From: JANQTF01 sp036835375
GTDB lineage: Bacteria > Bacteroidota > Bacteroidia > J057
NCBI GenBank assembly: GCA_036835375.1
Contig: DAITMB010000001.1
Location: 1 to 64,000, forward strand
Reading direction: 5' to 3'
DNA: 64,000 nucleotides
Shown: one piece after another, positions 52,141-61,185 of the stretch
Layout: each line of letters starts with the position of its first letter
Position numbering within the stretch: the stretch's first letter is position 1
The notes under the pieces: generated by a model
What the model was told of the DNA's origin: nothing
What the model saw: only the letters and a program-made list of their open reading frames with translations
The model's database searches: none
Program-made: the position numbers and the translations under genes

Positions 52141-53475
52141 TTATTCGGCCATGATCTCGTAGTTCCACACTTCCTTGCCATCTGCATCGCGCAAGCTGAA
52201 GCGCAACTTGCGTTCCAAGCGTGGTCCAGTGATTTCCATCAATCCAAAATTTCTCACCGCGACATGAGAATCTGGCACGCGGAGGAGATTGGGTTCGCTG
52301 AGGGCATCGTGGGTGCCGGAGGTGAGAGGCGAAGACGTAAAGTCATAGATCTTGATGCCATCCCGCTCAAGCAAAGACATTTCGGAATGGTGGCGGTCTC
52401 CCGTGAGAAAAATTACATTCTTGATCTTGTGGGAAACAATGTAGTCGATGATCATGCGCCGCTCTTCTGGAGCGAGATTCGCATGATTCTCATACAATTC
52501 TGCCGTGTTGAGTACCTGACCACCGATCATCACAAATTTGAATTTGGCATTAGAAGCCACCAGTGCATCGAGAAACCACTGAAGCTGCTCTTCGCCGAGG
52601 AGTGTTCTGGGACCGTCGTTTCGACGATTCGGGGTACGGAAATAGCGGTTGTCAAGCATAAAAAAGTGAGCATCGCCCCATTCGAACATGCTGGTGATGC
52701 CGCCATTTCCCAATCCATAGGAAGGATTTCCCCAAAATAACTGGAATGCCGCGAGGGTCGTGTGCTTTTCGCGGTAAGACCGATCGCTATCATTGGGACC
52801 ATAATCATGATCGTCCCAAATGGCATAGTGAGAGGTAGAGGCCAAGAGGGGTTGCATCTCCGGGACATTTCGGCTGTGAGTGTAGCGATGAACTATCCCA
52901 GTGGTGGTGTAGAAATCTCCGTCTCGGAGATAATTGTTGTCTCCGAGCCACAGCATCAAGTCCGGTTTCTGCTCATGAATCGCCGTAAAAATTTTGTATT
53001 CACCGCCATACACTCGGCCAGAGCGATCATAGGTAGAGTCGTTGATAAATGCGCAGCTGCCCATCGCAATCTTCATGGCTGGCGGATCGGTGCGGTATTG
53101 CCAGAGGGGAGGCGTCTTGAAACTCAGGTCATAGGGAAATTCGATCACCTGATCATTGAGCAGAAGCTGATACAAATATTTTTTTCCCGGCTTCACCAAA
53201 TCGCAGATGAACCGAGCAGTAAATGCCTCTTCTTTTCTTGTGACAAAAGCCTCAGTCAAGAAAGTAGGAGACCCTTCTTCTTGCGCTTGGTAGCGAAACT
53301 GTACCTTGGCAGGCCCATTGGTCTGAATCCAAAGCAGCGCCTCGCGCATCTCAGTATATCCGACCATAGGTCCGCTAAGCAATAATTCCTTGGCAGCCTG
53401 AGCCTGTAGCACTTGGCCTAAGAAAAGGAAACTGAGTACAAAAAGGGAAGATCGAAGGGTGAAAAATGTCTGCAT
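52141..53475 (-). CDS. PhoD-like metallophosphatase (alkaline phosphatase D family)
   Basis: This is a 444-residue secreted protein; the start at 53475 gives a signal peptide ending near VLQAQA. An N-terminal fibronectin-like strand set (REALLWIQTNGPAKVQFRYQ) precedes the metallophosphoesterase core: KIAMGSCAFIND, DLMLWLGDNNYLRDGD, HYAIWDDHDYGPNDSDRS, and later KNVIFLTGDRHHSEMS. The metal-binding Asp/Asn/His residues of the PhoD family are visible in those motifs. Substrate could be a phosphodiester or phosphomonoester; the surrounding genes give no phosphate-starvation context. Confidence 0.92.
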   Translation of the reverse strand: MQTFFTLRSSLFVLSFLFLGQVLQAQAAKELLLSGPMVGYTEMREALLWIQTNGPAKVQFRYQAQEEGSPTFLTEAFVTRKEEAFTARFICDLVKPGKKYLYQLLLNDQVIEFPYDLSFKTPPLWQYRTDPPAMKIAMGSCAFINDSTYDRSGRVYGGEYKIFTAIHEQKPDLMLWLGDNNYLRDGDFYTTTGIVHRYTHSRNVPEMQPLLASTSHYAIWDDHDYGPNDSDRSYREKHTTLAAFQLFWGNPSYGLGNGGITSMFEWGDAHFFMLDNRYFRTPNRRNDGPRTLLGEEQLQWFLDALVASNAKFKFVMIGGQVLNTAELYENHANLAPEERRMIIDYIVSHKIKNVIFLTGDRHHSEMSLLERDGIKIYDFTSSPLTSGTHDALSEPNLLRVPDSHVAVRNFGLMEITGPRLERKLRFSLRDADGKEVWNYEIMAE

Positions 53476-53584
53476 ATAGAATGAAAATGAAGCAAGTAGG
53501 ACGAAACGCTCGAATGATCTGAAGAATGAAAGGAGGTCATAGACTTTGAAGCCATACACGCGAAATTAAGTTCGCAACATGAAC

Positions 53585-54145
53585 TCAGCGTAAAATTTCC
53601 TTTTCCTGTAGTAAAAAATAGGCGACCAAGTCTTCCGGCTGGAGATGATCGCTTCGAAGGCACCCATGGGCAAGCTGGTACCAAGGCCTCCGTTCAGTCA
53701 ACTTGGTGTGGACCCACGCCCGAAAACTCGGCTTATCCAAGTGCCGGAGCAGTGGCCGCTGGTCCTTGCTGGGGAGGAGCCGATGAAATAGCGCTTCGGG
53801 AGTCACATCCAAAAACACCGTTACGGCTTTAGATCGAAGGAAATCCAGATTGTCAAAGTAGCAAGGGGTGCCACCTCCAGTGGCGAGAATGGTCCCGGGA
53901 GCGCATTTTTCCACGAGGTGCTTCATCGTGCGGGATTCCAACGCGCGAAAGTAGGACTCTCCTTTCGAAGCAAATGTTTGTGTTATTGACATGCCCTCGC
54001 TTGCCACGATTTCCTCATCCAAATCCATAAAGGGACGCCCGAGCAAGTTGGCAGCTAAGGGGCCGAGGGTACTTTTGCCAGAACCCATGAATCCCAATAG
54101 TGCATAAATCGGCGGCTGAACCACCTTCCATCTTTCCTGTTCCAT
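53585..54145 (-). CDS. aroK: shikimate kinase
   Basis: This is a 186-residue enzyme for the fifth step of the shikimate pathway (shikimate to shikimate-3-phosphate). The P-loop GFMGSGKSTLGPLAA is at 17-31, followed by FMDLDEEIVASEGMSITQTF, the substrate-binding GESYFRALESRT and the GGGTPCY loop, and QRPLLRH in the lid region. A few extra N-terminal residues (EQERWKVVQPP) are present. It converges with nothing closely related; the upstream neighbour on the other strand is a Dabb gene. Cytoplasmic. Confidence 0.95.
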   Translation of the reverse strand: MEQERWKVVQPPIYALLGFMGSGKSTLGPLAANLLGRPFMDLDEEIVASEGMSITQTFASKGESYFRALESRTMKHLVEKCAPGTILATGGGTPCYFDNLDFLRSKAVTVFLDVTPEALFHRLLPSKDQRPLLRHLDKPSFRAWVHTKLTERRPWYQLAHGCLRSDHLQPEDLVAYFLLQEKEILR

Positions 54146-54194
54146 TGTTGCTGAGAGAGAATATTTCTGATGCAGTGGCTATATTGCCCCAAAA

Positions 54195-54650
54195 ATGAAC
54201 CTTATGAAACTAACTTTTCTTTTAACTGTAAGCATTCTGTTGCTAGTGGTAGCCTGTGATTCCTCCAACGCGGCACTTCAATCCGAAATTGATAGCCTGA
54301 AATCTCAGTTGGCAGAAGCTCAGTCCGCCACGCCAAAGAGACCTGGTTTGGTTCACACGGTGTTTTTCTGGCTCAAGGACGGAGTTACTGCCGAACAGAA
54401 AGCCGCTTTTATGGACGGATGCCGCACCCTCGCCGCTATTCCCTCGGTGCAAGCATCTTACATTGGACCTCATGCCGACACTGAGGAGCGCGATGTCGTG
54501 GATCACAGCTATGACCTAGCTTATATCCTGCACTTTGAAAATCAAGCTGCACAAGATTCGTATCAAGTCGATCCCGTGCACTTGGCATTCATTGAAAAAC
54601 ACTCAGACCTTTGGGAAAAAGTCCTGGTCTATGATTCGCAGGTGCAATAG
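54195..54650 (+). CDS. Dabb (stress-responsive A/B barrel) domain lipoprotein
   Basis: This is a 151-residue protein (an in-frame ATG at 54204 is an alternative). It has a lipoprotein signal (MKLTFLLTVSILLLVVAC), a short coiled-coil segment (LQSEIDSLKSQLAEAQ) and a Dabb domain: LVHTVFFWLKDGVTAEQKAAF, ASYIGPHADTEERDVVDHSYD, and HLAFIEKHSDLWEKVLVYD. Dabb domains form dimeric alpha/beta barrels in stress-induced plant and bacterial proteins; the role here is not known. Its end lies next to an assembly gap. Confidence 0.88.
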   Translation: MNLMKLTFLLTVSILLLVVACDSSNAALQSEIDSLKSQLAEAQSATPKRPGLVHTVFFWLKDGVTAEQKAAFMDGCRTLAAIPSVQASYIGPHADTEERDVVDHSYDLAYILHFENQAAQDSYQVDPVHLAFIEKHSDLWEKVLVYDSQVQ

Positions 54651-54651
54651 C

Positions 54652-54751
54652 NNNNNNNNNNNNNNNNNNNNNNNNNNNNNNNNNNNNNNNNNNNNNNNNN
54701 NNNNNNNNNNNNNNNNNNNNNNNNNNNNNNNNNNNNNNNNNNNNNNNNNNN
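54652..54751. other. assembly gap (100 N)
   Basis: Exactly 100 N separate the Dabb gene from the ALDH7-type gene. The C-terminus of the latter is missing here. True length unknown. Confidence 0.97.
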
Positions 54752-56289
54752 GACCAATTGATGGTGTTCGTCTGGCGTCTCATGTAAGCCTTCCACGCGT
54801 CCGATCCAGATTCTCTGCCGCCACCAGTCTCTTTTTCTCCCCCGAAAGCACCTCCGATTTCCGCGCCGGAAGTCCCGATATTCACATTCGCAATTCCGCA
54901 ATCGGAACCCAAGCTGCTGAGGAAGCGCTCGGCCTCCTTCATGCTATCAGTGAAAATAGCGGATGACAACCCCTGGGGCACGGCGTTGTGCAGCGCAATG
55001 GCTTCTTCCAGGGTAGCATACTTGATTAGGTAAAGTATGGGGGCAAAGGTTTCGTGTTGTACCATCTCGAATTGATTCTGAGCCTCGACCAATGCAGGCA
55101 CCACGTAGGTCCCGGTCTCGTAAGGCGCTCCTTCCAAGATTTGACCACCAAAAATCACCTTTCCCCCTTCAGCAGTGACTCGTTCTAGGGTGGTCTTCAT
55201 GGAGGCGACAGCCTCTTGATCTATCAGCGGCCCGATCAAGGTGTGGGGATCCAGCGGATGGCCAATTCTGGCTGGGAGCGATTGATAGGCAGAAAGTAGG
55301 CTTGCCAGCACTTGGTCGTAAATCTGTTCGTCGATGATCAATCTCCGGGTAGAAGTGCACCGCTGCCCGCAAGTTCCCACGGAGCCAAACACAATCGCCG
55401 GGATGACCAATTTCATGTCGGCGTGGCGGGAGACGATGATCGCGTTGTTGCCTCCAAGCTCCAAAATAGATTTTCCTAGGCGCTTCGCTACCGTTTCTGC
55501 GACTGCTTTGCCCATTCTGGTGGAGCCGGTGGCAGAGATGAGCGGCAGACGAGCATCTTCGGCCATGCGCTGACCGATCACCCGATCGCCTATGACGAGG
55601 CTAAATATTCCGGTTGGTAGGTCATTCCTTTCAAGCACTTGTTGAACAATACTCATGCACGCAAGTCCTGTGAGCGGCGTTTTTTCACTGGGCTTCCAAA
55701 TCGATACATTGCCACACACGGCGGCGATCATCGCATTCCATGCCCACACGGCCACAGGAAAATTGAAGGCCGAAATGATTCCAACGACGCCCAGCGGATG
55801 CCATTGCTCATACATTCGGTGCTGTGGACGCTCAGACTGCATGGTCAGGCCATAGAGCTGGCGGGAAAGGCCCACCGCAAAATCGCAGATGTCGATCATT
55901 TCCTGAACTTCACCCAGCCCTTCCTGATAGATTTTTCCCATCTCCAAGGAGACAAGGGTGCCAAGCGCCTCTTTGTGATGACGAAGGGCTTCACCAATTT
56001 GGCGAACGATTTCGCCACGCAAGGGAGCAGGCATCGACCGCCAGCTGAGAAAAGCATGTTGACCTGCGACCACGAGCTGGTCATAGGCCTGCTCGGTAGC
56101 ATGCTGCACGGATGCAAGGATCTGTCCATCGGCAGCGCTTCGCACGGTGTGATATGGAGCATCCGTGGGAAGGGCAGCTTGTCGCCCATCGTGTGTGGCT
56201 GCATTCAGAGGCTGAATACCAAGCGCTGATAAGACTGCGGCGATTTTTTCGGCAGAAGGTGATGAAAAGTTGTGGCTGGTGGAGATCAT
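54752..56289 (-). CDS. aldehyde dehydrogenase, ALDH7/alpha-aminoadipic semialdehyde dehydrogenase type; C-terminus in gap
   Basis: About 512 residues are visible, starting at the ATG at 56289 (MISTSHNFSSPSAEK). Motifs: GIISAFNFPVAVWAWNAMI, ISATGSTRMGKAVAE, the general base region ILELGGNNAII, catalytic Cys in GTCGQRCTSTRRLI, and ALDH7-specific NVNIGTSGAEIGGAFGG and ESGSDAWKAYMRRQ near the C-terminus. By comparison with antiquitin-type enzymes only about 15 residues should remain beyond the gap edge. The enzyme oxidises alpha-aminoadipate semialdehyde to aminoadipate with NAD+ in lysine breakdown, and pairs logically with the LKR gene at 23223, though they are not in an operon. Confidence 0.9.
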
Positions 56290-56409
56290 AATCCAAAAGT
56301 TGAAAATGCTGCGGGGAGAGGATATTTCTTGCCCTTGCAAAGGAGCAACTAAGCGCAAACACCAGAGAGGTGTTGACCCATGCGGGGCTGCAATATGGCC
56401 AAGGGAAAA

Positions 56410-56443
56410 TAAAAAAGCAGACGAATCCTGAGATTCATCTGCT
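56410..56443 (-). terminator. terminator of the DUF4920 gene
   Basis: AGCAGACGAATC (56416-56427) and GATTCATCTGCT (56432-56443) pair with one mismatch and loop CTGA. On the minus strand six or more T residues follow. It is about 70 bases beyond the DUF4920 stop. Confidence 0.7.
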
Positions 56444-56511
56444 CTAAGTCTAGGGAAAATGCAAGCGAAGTTTGGTGGTTGGGGTCAAGGCGTAGGCCGC
56501 CGTTCTTCCCA

Positions 56512-57045
56512 TTACTCCGCGATGGAAGAACCTTCTTTGGGAGCAAGAACCACCCCTGTGGCTTCGAAAGCAATAGCGATTTCGGGCTCCAAATACGTTT
56601 CGGCGGCTTCTTCTTCGCTCATGCCGCCATCCACCGCATAGTGGCGAAGGTCATCCACAGAGGTGGTATCGTAGTAAGCTTTTCCTTGGAGCAAGGCTAC
56701 TTGGCCTTCACAGTCTTTCGGCACGAAAAAACCATAGTCTTTGAATCGGACACGCATTTCTTTGCCGTCGGCCAGAGGCATTTTCATCCAGCAACCTTTC
56801 ATTTTGCATACCGATAGCACGGCACCTTCTACCTGCACCTGGTCGAGAGGACCGCTGGAAGCGAGCTTTTCGGGGAGATCGGTCGATGCGATGAGGGTAG
56901 TTGGCGTGAAGGCTTCGCCAAAAAAGGAAGCACTGGCCAAATCAAACGTGCTTGCCGCACTTTTGTCGCTGCCTTCTTGACTGGCGTTTTCCTCGCAGGC
57001 CAAGACAAAACTTGACGCTACGAGTAGGATCAAAAATATTCTCAT
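56512..57045 (-). CDS. DUF4920 domain lipoprotein
   Basis: This is a 177-residue protein; the start at 57045 gives a lipoprotein signal (MRIFLILLVASSFVLAC). The DUF4920 domain is clear: FGEAFTPTTLIASTDLPEKL, VQVEGAVLSVCKMKGCWMKM with two conserved Cys, VRFKDYGFFVPKDCEGQVALL, and HYAVDGGMSEEEAAE before IAIAFEATGVVL. The domain is common in marine Bacteroidota lipoproteins. Its Cys pair suggests metal or redox chemistry, but no function is established. It diverges from typA. Confidence 0.9.
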   Translation of the reverse strand: MRIFLILLVASSFVLACEENASQEGSDKSAASTFDLASASFFGEAFTPTTLIASTDLPEKLASSGPLDQVQVEGAVLSVCKMKGCWMKMPLADGKEMRVRFKDYGFFVPKDCEGQVALLQGKAYYDTTSVDDLRHYAVDGGMSEEEAAETYLEPEIAIAFEATGVVLAPKEGSSIAE

Positions 57046-57411
57046 ATGAAATAAATTTTTTAGCTGTGAGGCATCAAATTTAGGTATTTCCTTCATGGTG
57101 TTCAAGATTGGAAGGTGGATTTTCAGCGGCAGATAATGGAATTGTGGCGCTGGAGGCGATCAGGCCGGGGTTCGCGGAGAATCTTTTGAGAAATATGAGG
57201 AGATGAAAAAGAGTGAGCGTAACTTTGCGCCCAAATCAAGGGACGCGTCGAGGAGAAATAAAGCTGTTATAGTTGTCATTTGCAGAGAATTCGGCGACGT
57301 AGCAGTGAGATTCATCCATCGGAAGCTTCATCTCCGATTTCAATTTCTGCCATATCTGTTTCCATCTCCGCTCCTCTTACGCTTCAAAGACGACCCTTTA
57401 TCACACAAGAC
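57046..57411. other. 366-base spacer between DUF4920 and typA
   Basis: The divergent promoters of the two genes must lie here. A frame open upstream of typA (from 57280) is not protein-like. No terminator, RNA gene or clear operator was seen. Confidence 0.4.
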
Positions 57412-59202
57412 ATGTCTCAAATCAGAAATATTGCCATCATCGCCCACGTTGACCACGGCAAAACGACTTTAGTCGATAAGTTGCTCCACGCCGGTAAATT
57501 GTTTCGCGACAACCAGCACATGGATGACTTGATCATGGACTCGAATGACTTGGAGCGGGAGCGCGGAATCACCATTCTCTCCAAAAACGCTGCCGTGCGG
57601 TATGGAGAGGTGAAAATCAACATCATCGACACGCCTGGTCACTCCGATTTTGGTGGAGAAGTGGAGCGGGTACTCAACATGGCCGATGGCGTGCTTCTGC
57701 TCGTCGATGCATTTGAAGGTCCTATGCCGCAAACTCGATTTGTGTTGCAGAAAGCCCTCAACCTGGGACTTAAGCCGATCGTGGTGATCAACAAGGTCGA
57801 TAAGCCCAACTGTCGCCCCGATGAAGTGCACGATGCTGTGTTCGAGTTGATGTTTGAATTGGAGGCGACCGAAGACCAGTTGGATTTTCCCACCGTGTAT
57901 GGCTCCGCAAAAAATGGTTGGATGGGTCCCGATTGGAAAACCCCTACCGATACCATTACTTATTTGCTCGATCAAATCGTCGCCCATATTCCTGGCCCCA
58001 ATGTGCGCCAAGGTGTGCCGCAACTTCAGATTACTTCACTCGATTACTCTGCCTATGTGGGCCGGATTGCCATCGGGCGCTTGTTTCAAGGAGAATTGAG
58101 AGAAAATCAACCCGTAGCGCTCATCAAGCGTGATGGTAAGCAGGCGAACAATCGCATCAAAGAGATCATGCTGTTTGAAGGACTTGGCAAGCAAAAAGTC
58201 GAATCCGTGCAAGCAGGAGAGATCTGTGCCCTCGTAGGATTGGAAAATTTCGAAATCGGAGACACCGTCACCGACATTGATCATCCGATGCCGTTGCCTC
58301 CGATCACGATTGACGAGCCGACCATGAGCATGCGGTTCACAATCAACGACTCTCCGTTTTTTGGTAGAGAAGGAAAGTTTGTGACCTCACGCCACCTCAA
58401 AGAGAGACTCGACTCCGAAATTGAGCGCAACCTCGCGCTGCGAGTAGAGCCAACCGAATCGGCAGATTCTTTCATGGTATTTGGTCGCGGTGTACTTCAC
58501 TTGTCCATTCTGATCGAGACCATGCGTCGTGAGGGATACGAGCTTCAGGTAGGGCAACCTCAGGTGATTGTCAAAGAAGTCGATGGCAAGAAAATGGAGC
58601 CGATCGAAGAGCTCACCATTGATCTTCCAGAGACACTCTCAGGAAGAGCGATCGACTTGGTGACGCAGAAAAAAGGCGAGCTAGTACACATGGAGCTGCG
58701 CGGAGAGCGCGCCCATATCAAGTTTACCATTCCTTCACGCGGAATCATCGGACTCCGAAGCGACATGCTCACCGCCACCCAAGGCGAAGCCGTCATGGCT
58801 CACAGATTTTTGGAGTTTCAGCCATGGAAGGGTGATCTCGGACGCAGAAATCAAGGATCTTTGATCTCTCACGAGCCGGGTAGCGCCTTTGCTTATGCAC
58901 TAGATAAACTTCAAGATCGCGGTCGATTCTTTGTGGCGCCTCAAGAAGAAGTTTATGAAGGACAGGTGATTGGAGAAAACAACCGCGCGGATGACTTGGT
59001 GGTTAATGTGACCAAGTCCAAAAAACTCACCAACATGCGGGCTTCCGGCTCCGACGATAAGGCAAAGCTCGCTCCACCGGTCAAGTTTTCGCTGGAAGAA
59101 GCGCTCGAATATATACGCGGCGACGAATATGTCGAAGTCACCCCACAATCCATCCGGCTCCGGAAAATTTATCTCAAGGAGCACGAGCGGAAAAGAAAAT
59201 AA
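57412..59202 (+). CDS. typA: translational GTPase TypA/BipA
   Basis: This is a 596-residue GTPase. The start at 57412 (MSQIRNIAIIAHVDHGKTTLVD) is the family's; sequence before it is leader. G motifs: AHVDHGKT, RERGITILSKNA, DTPGHSDFGGEVERVLNMAD, NKVDKP. Domain 2 onwards has QLQITSLDYSAYVGRIAIGRL, and the EF-G-like and TypA-specific C-terminal parts (PSRGIIGLRSDMLTATQGEAVM, TNMRASGSDDKAKLAPP). TypA binds the ribosome like EF-G and affects assembly and stress growth. A single-gene unit. Confidence 0.97.
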   Translation: MSQIRNIAIIAHVDHGKTTLVDKLLHAGKLFRDNQHMDDLIMDSNDLERERGITILSKNAAVRYGEVKINIIDTPGHSDFGGEVERVLNMADGVLLLVDAFEGPMPQTRFVLQKALNLGLKPIVVINKVDKPNCRPDEVHDAVFELMFELEATEDQLDFPTVYGSAKNGWMGPDWKTPTDTITYLLDQIVAHIPGPNVRQGVPQLQITSLDYSAYVGRIAIGRLFQGELRENQPVALIKRDGKQANNRIKEIMLFEGLGKQKVESVQAGEICALVGLENFEIGDTVTDIDHPMPLPPITIDEPTMSMRFTINDSPFFGREGKFVTSRHLKERLDSEIERNLALRVEPTESADSFMVFGRGVLHLSILIETMRREGYELQVGQPQVIVKEVDGKKMEPIEELTIDLPETLSGRAIDLVTQKKGELVHMELRGERAHIKFTIPSRGIIGLRSDMLTATQGEAVMAHRFLEFQPWKGDLGRRNQGSLISHEPGSAFAYALDKLQDRGRFFVAPQEEVYEGQVIGENNRADDLVVNVTKSKKLTNMRASGSDDKAKLAPPVKFSLEEALEYIRGDEYVEVTPQSIRLRKIYLKEHERKRK

Positions 59203-59318
59203 GCTTTTCTCTGAAGACTACTCCGTCGCGCTATCGCTGTCTTTTCCCAGCTTTCGCTGCTTGGGAAGACAAATCGATACCCCTGTAAAAGGCGAGTGGA
59301 GCTTGAAGCAAGTGATCT

Positions 59319-61025
59319 TCACTGCTTCGCAAAACCCTCGGCCAAGCGTGCTGGAGGGATGGCAGTTTGAATGTCTCTGGACGAAGGGGGAAACAGAATT
59401 GCACGCAATCGCTGGTGCTGATAGGTCAAAGCAGGATGATTTTCGTGAACATTCAGGGCTGTCTCACAGCGGGAGAGCGCTTGCTCAGGCTGGTGTAAAT
59501 CCTCTAGGCACAGCACCGTAGCGAGTTCTCTCCAGGCATCTACCACCTTGGGGACTTTCAAGTTCTGGTCGAGCAGAGAGAGAGTTTCCCGGGGTTGACG
59601 GTGGATCAGAAAACCTAATGCCAGCAGTTGATTGACTACCGTTTCATTCGATCCGCCGAGATAGCCTTCGGACAGGCTGTGTATCTGCATGAGATGCTGC
59701 ACAGACACGGGAGAACTTCCTTCGGCCAACACATAGTGGAGCTGGAGCATGGTCGTGTCTTCGGAATTCAGCGTTCCCCAGACCAGCAAATCTCCATGAT
59801 AAATCTCAGCCAGCCTGCGGGCGTCTTCGTTGCGTTGCGGGCAGGAAGCTGGCGTAATGAATGTCACTTCTAAGCCTAATACTTCGGACTCTGGCCGAAG
59901 CGCAAGATGGTCCCGCACCGCCATTTCATCCCATACATCTAATGGACTACAGCCATTTTCACGGTGAAACGGGAGGAGAATGATCTTGAAGCGAGCGCTG
60001 TCCGAGAAGGTTGAAAAATAGGTCATTCGGTCACGCTGTTCTTCGCTCAATTGCCAACCCATTTCCCAAAATCCTGCCAATAGCAGGCCCAAGCAAAGGC
60101 AGGCGCTCATCACCGTGGCAATGATTCGCCTTCTTGGCTGAAAGCGGAAGTCGTGGCGAGAAGTAATCTCAATCACACGCGCTTCTGGAATTTCCCATTC
60201 TGGCTCAAATCCTTGACTGACTGTGAGGACTGTCACCTGCTCCACTTCATGGAAAGTAGTAGGATGTCGATATTCCAACTCTTCCCTTCTGGCAGTGGCA
60301 ATACTTCGGTCTTGGCCGATTTGTTCCCAGGAAAGGACCACAGGCACTTGCGGTTCAACGACCACCTCACGCGCTTGCTCGGGCGATTCCACCACGCCTT
60401 CTGGCATTGGTCGATAGTTCAACGCAGATTCTTGGCTGGATAACACAAACAAAGAGGGGGTAGGATCTGCTTTCTGGAATCGTTCTTTCCAGTCCCAATA
60501 ATCAAAGGGGTCCGAAGGAATGACATGGATGGGGAAATCGCCAGTAAGCTTTTTCCATGCTTCCCCGATCGAAAAGCCCTCGATGAGATGACGATACCAA
60601 TCCGAAGCGAGGGCGGATCCGCCCATCAAGACGATGGGAGACCCAGCAAAGAGAATTTTTTCGGCGGGATCGGCCGCATGTTCGCTGTCAATCCACACCC
60701 AAGTGAGAGACGACATCCCGTCAAGGTTCAAGGATTCCCACTCAAGGAGTGCTTTTTTTCCCGCGTAATCATTGAGCCACCAAGCTTCTTCAGGTCCTGA
60801 TTCCACTAAGAGATGAAGGCCCGTGACGGACGATGCAGAATGGGTAGAAAAAAGACAATCCTTCGCCCAAGGAGCACCCTCATGTCCTTCTCTTTGCCAA
60901 GTAATGGACTTGTCAGGGAGAGATTGAGATAAGGTTTTTTGAAGAGATCGCAGTTCTTGCAAGCCCCTCTTTTTTTTAGATGAATGTATATAAGCAAGGA
61001 GGACGACAGGAAGGTCGGCTTGCAT
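59319..61025 (-). CDS. CHAT-like (caspase-fold) membrane protein lacking catalytic residues
   Basis: This is a 568-residue protein. Residues 5-165 follow the CHAT/caspase-like fold of Saprospiraceae proteins: PVVLLAYIHSSKKKRGLQEL, GLHLLVESGPEEAWWL, TWVWIDSEHAADPAEKIL, AGSPIVLMGGSALASDWYRH, IEGFSIGEAWKKLTGDF. Where active members have HFGGHA and NGCST these positions read LHLLVES and WIDSEHA: neither His nor Cys is kept. Residues 301-320 (IIATVMSACLCLGLLLAGFW) are a membrane helix. The C-terminal part has an LPFHRENGCS domain and TPR-like helices (AWRELATVLCLEDLHQPEQAL). It may act as a scaffold or decoy rather than a protease. Confidence 0.65.
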   Translation of the reverse strand: MQADLPVVLLAYIHSSKKKRGLQELRSLQKTLSQSLPDKSITWQREGHEGAPWAKDCLFSTHSASSVTGLHLLVESGPEEAWWLNDYAGKKALLEWESLNLDGMSSLTWVWIDSEHAADPAEKILFAGSPIVLMGGSALASDWYRHLIEGFSIGEAWKKLTGDFPIHVIPSDPFDYWDWKERFQKADPTPSLFVLSSQESALNYRPMPEGVVESPEQAREVVVEPQVPVVLSWEQIGQDRSIATARREELEYRHPTTFHEVEQVTVLTVSQGFEPEWEIPEARVIEITSRHDFRFQPRRRIIATVMSACLCLGLLLAGFWEMGWQLSEEQRDRMTYFSTFSDSARFKIILLPFHRENGCSPLDVWDEMAVRDHLALRPESEVLGLEVTFITPASCPQRNEDARRLAEIYHGDLLVWGTLNSEDTTMLQLHYVLAEGSSPVSVQHLMQIHSLSEGYLGGSNETVVNQLLALGFLIHRQPRETLSLLDQNLKVPKVVDAWRELATVLCLEDLHQPEQALSRCETALNVHENHPALTYQHQRLRAILFPPSSRDIQTAIPPARLAEGFAKQ

Positions 61026-61185
61026 GAAGTCAGTACAGATTGAAGCGAGACGTAATTAGTCGAAGACATTCGGCAAGTCTAGTGCCAATGATGCAAGCGC
61101 TGGGGTGCTTCACCTAGCAGGAACATTTAAAGCAGGCTTTTCGGGCGATTAGCCCATACTGAGAAGTGAAAAAATGTAAGAATGG

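Noticed and set aside
52762..53385. A 207-codon plus-strand frame opposite the PhoD-like gene
   Set aside because: It is antisense to the metallophosphoesterase motifs and has no protein-like pattern.
54589..54751. Extension of the ALDH7-type frame across the N gap into the Dabb gene
   Set aside because: The ALDH7 family ends within about 15 residues of the gap edge; the continuation on the far side is antisense to the Dabb gene.
54535..54966. Plus-strand frame running through the N gap
   Set aside because: It is created by translating N; the parts on either side belong to the Dabb gene (other frame) and to the antisense of the ALDH7 gene.
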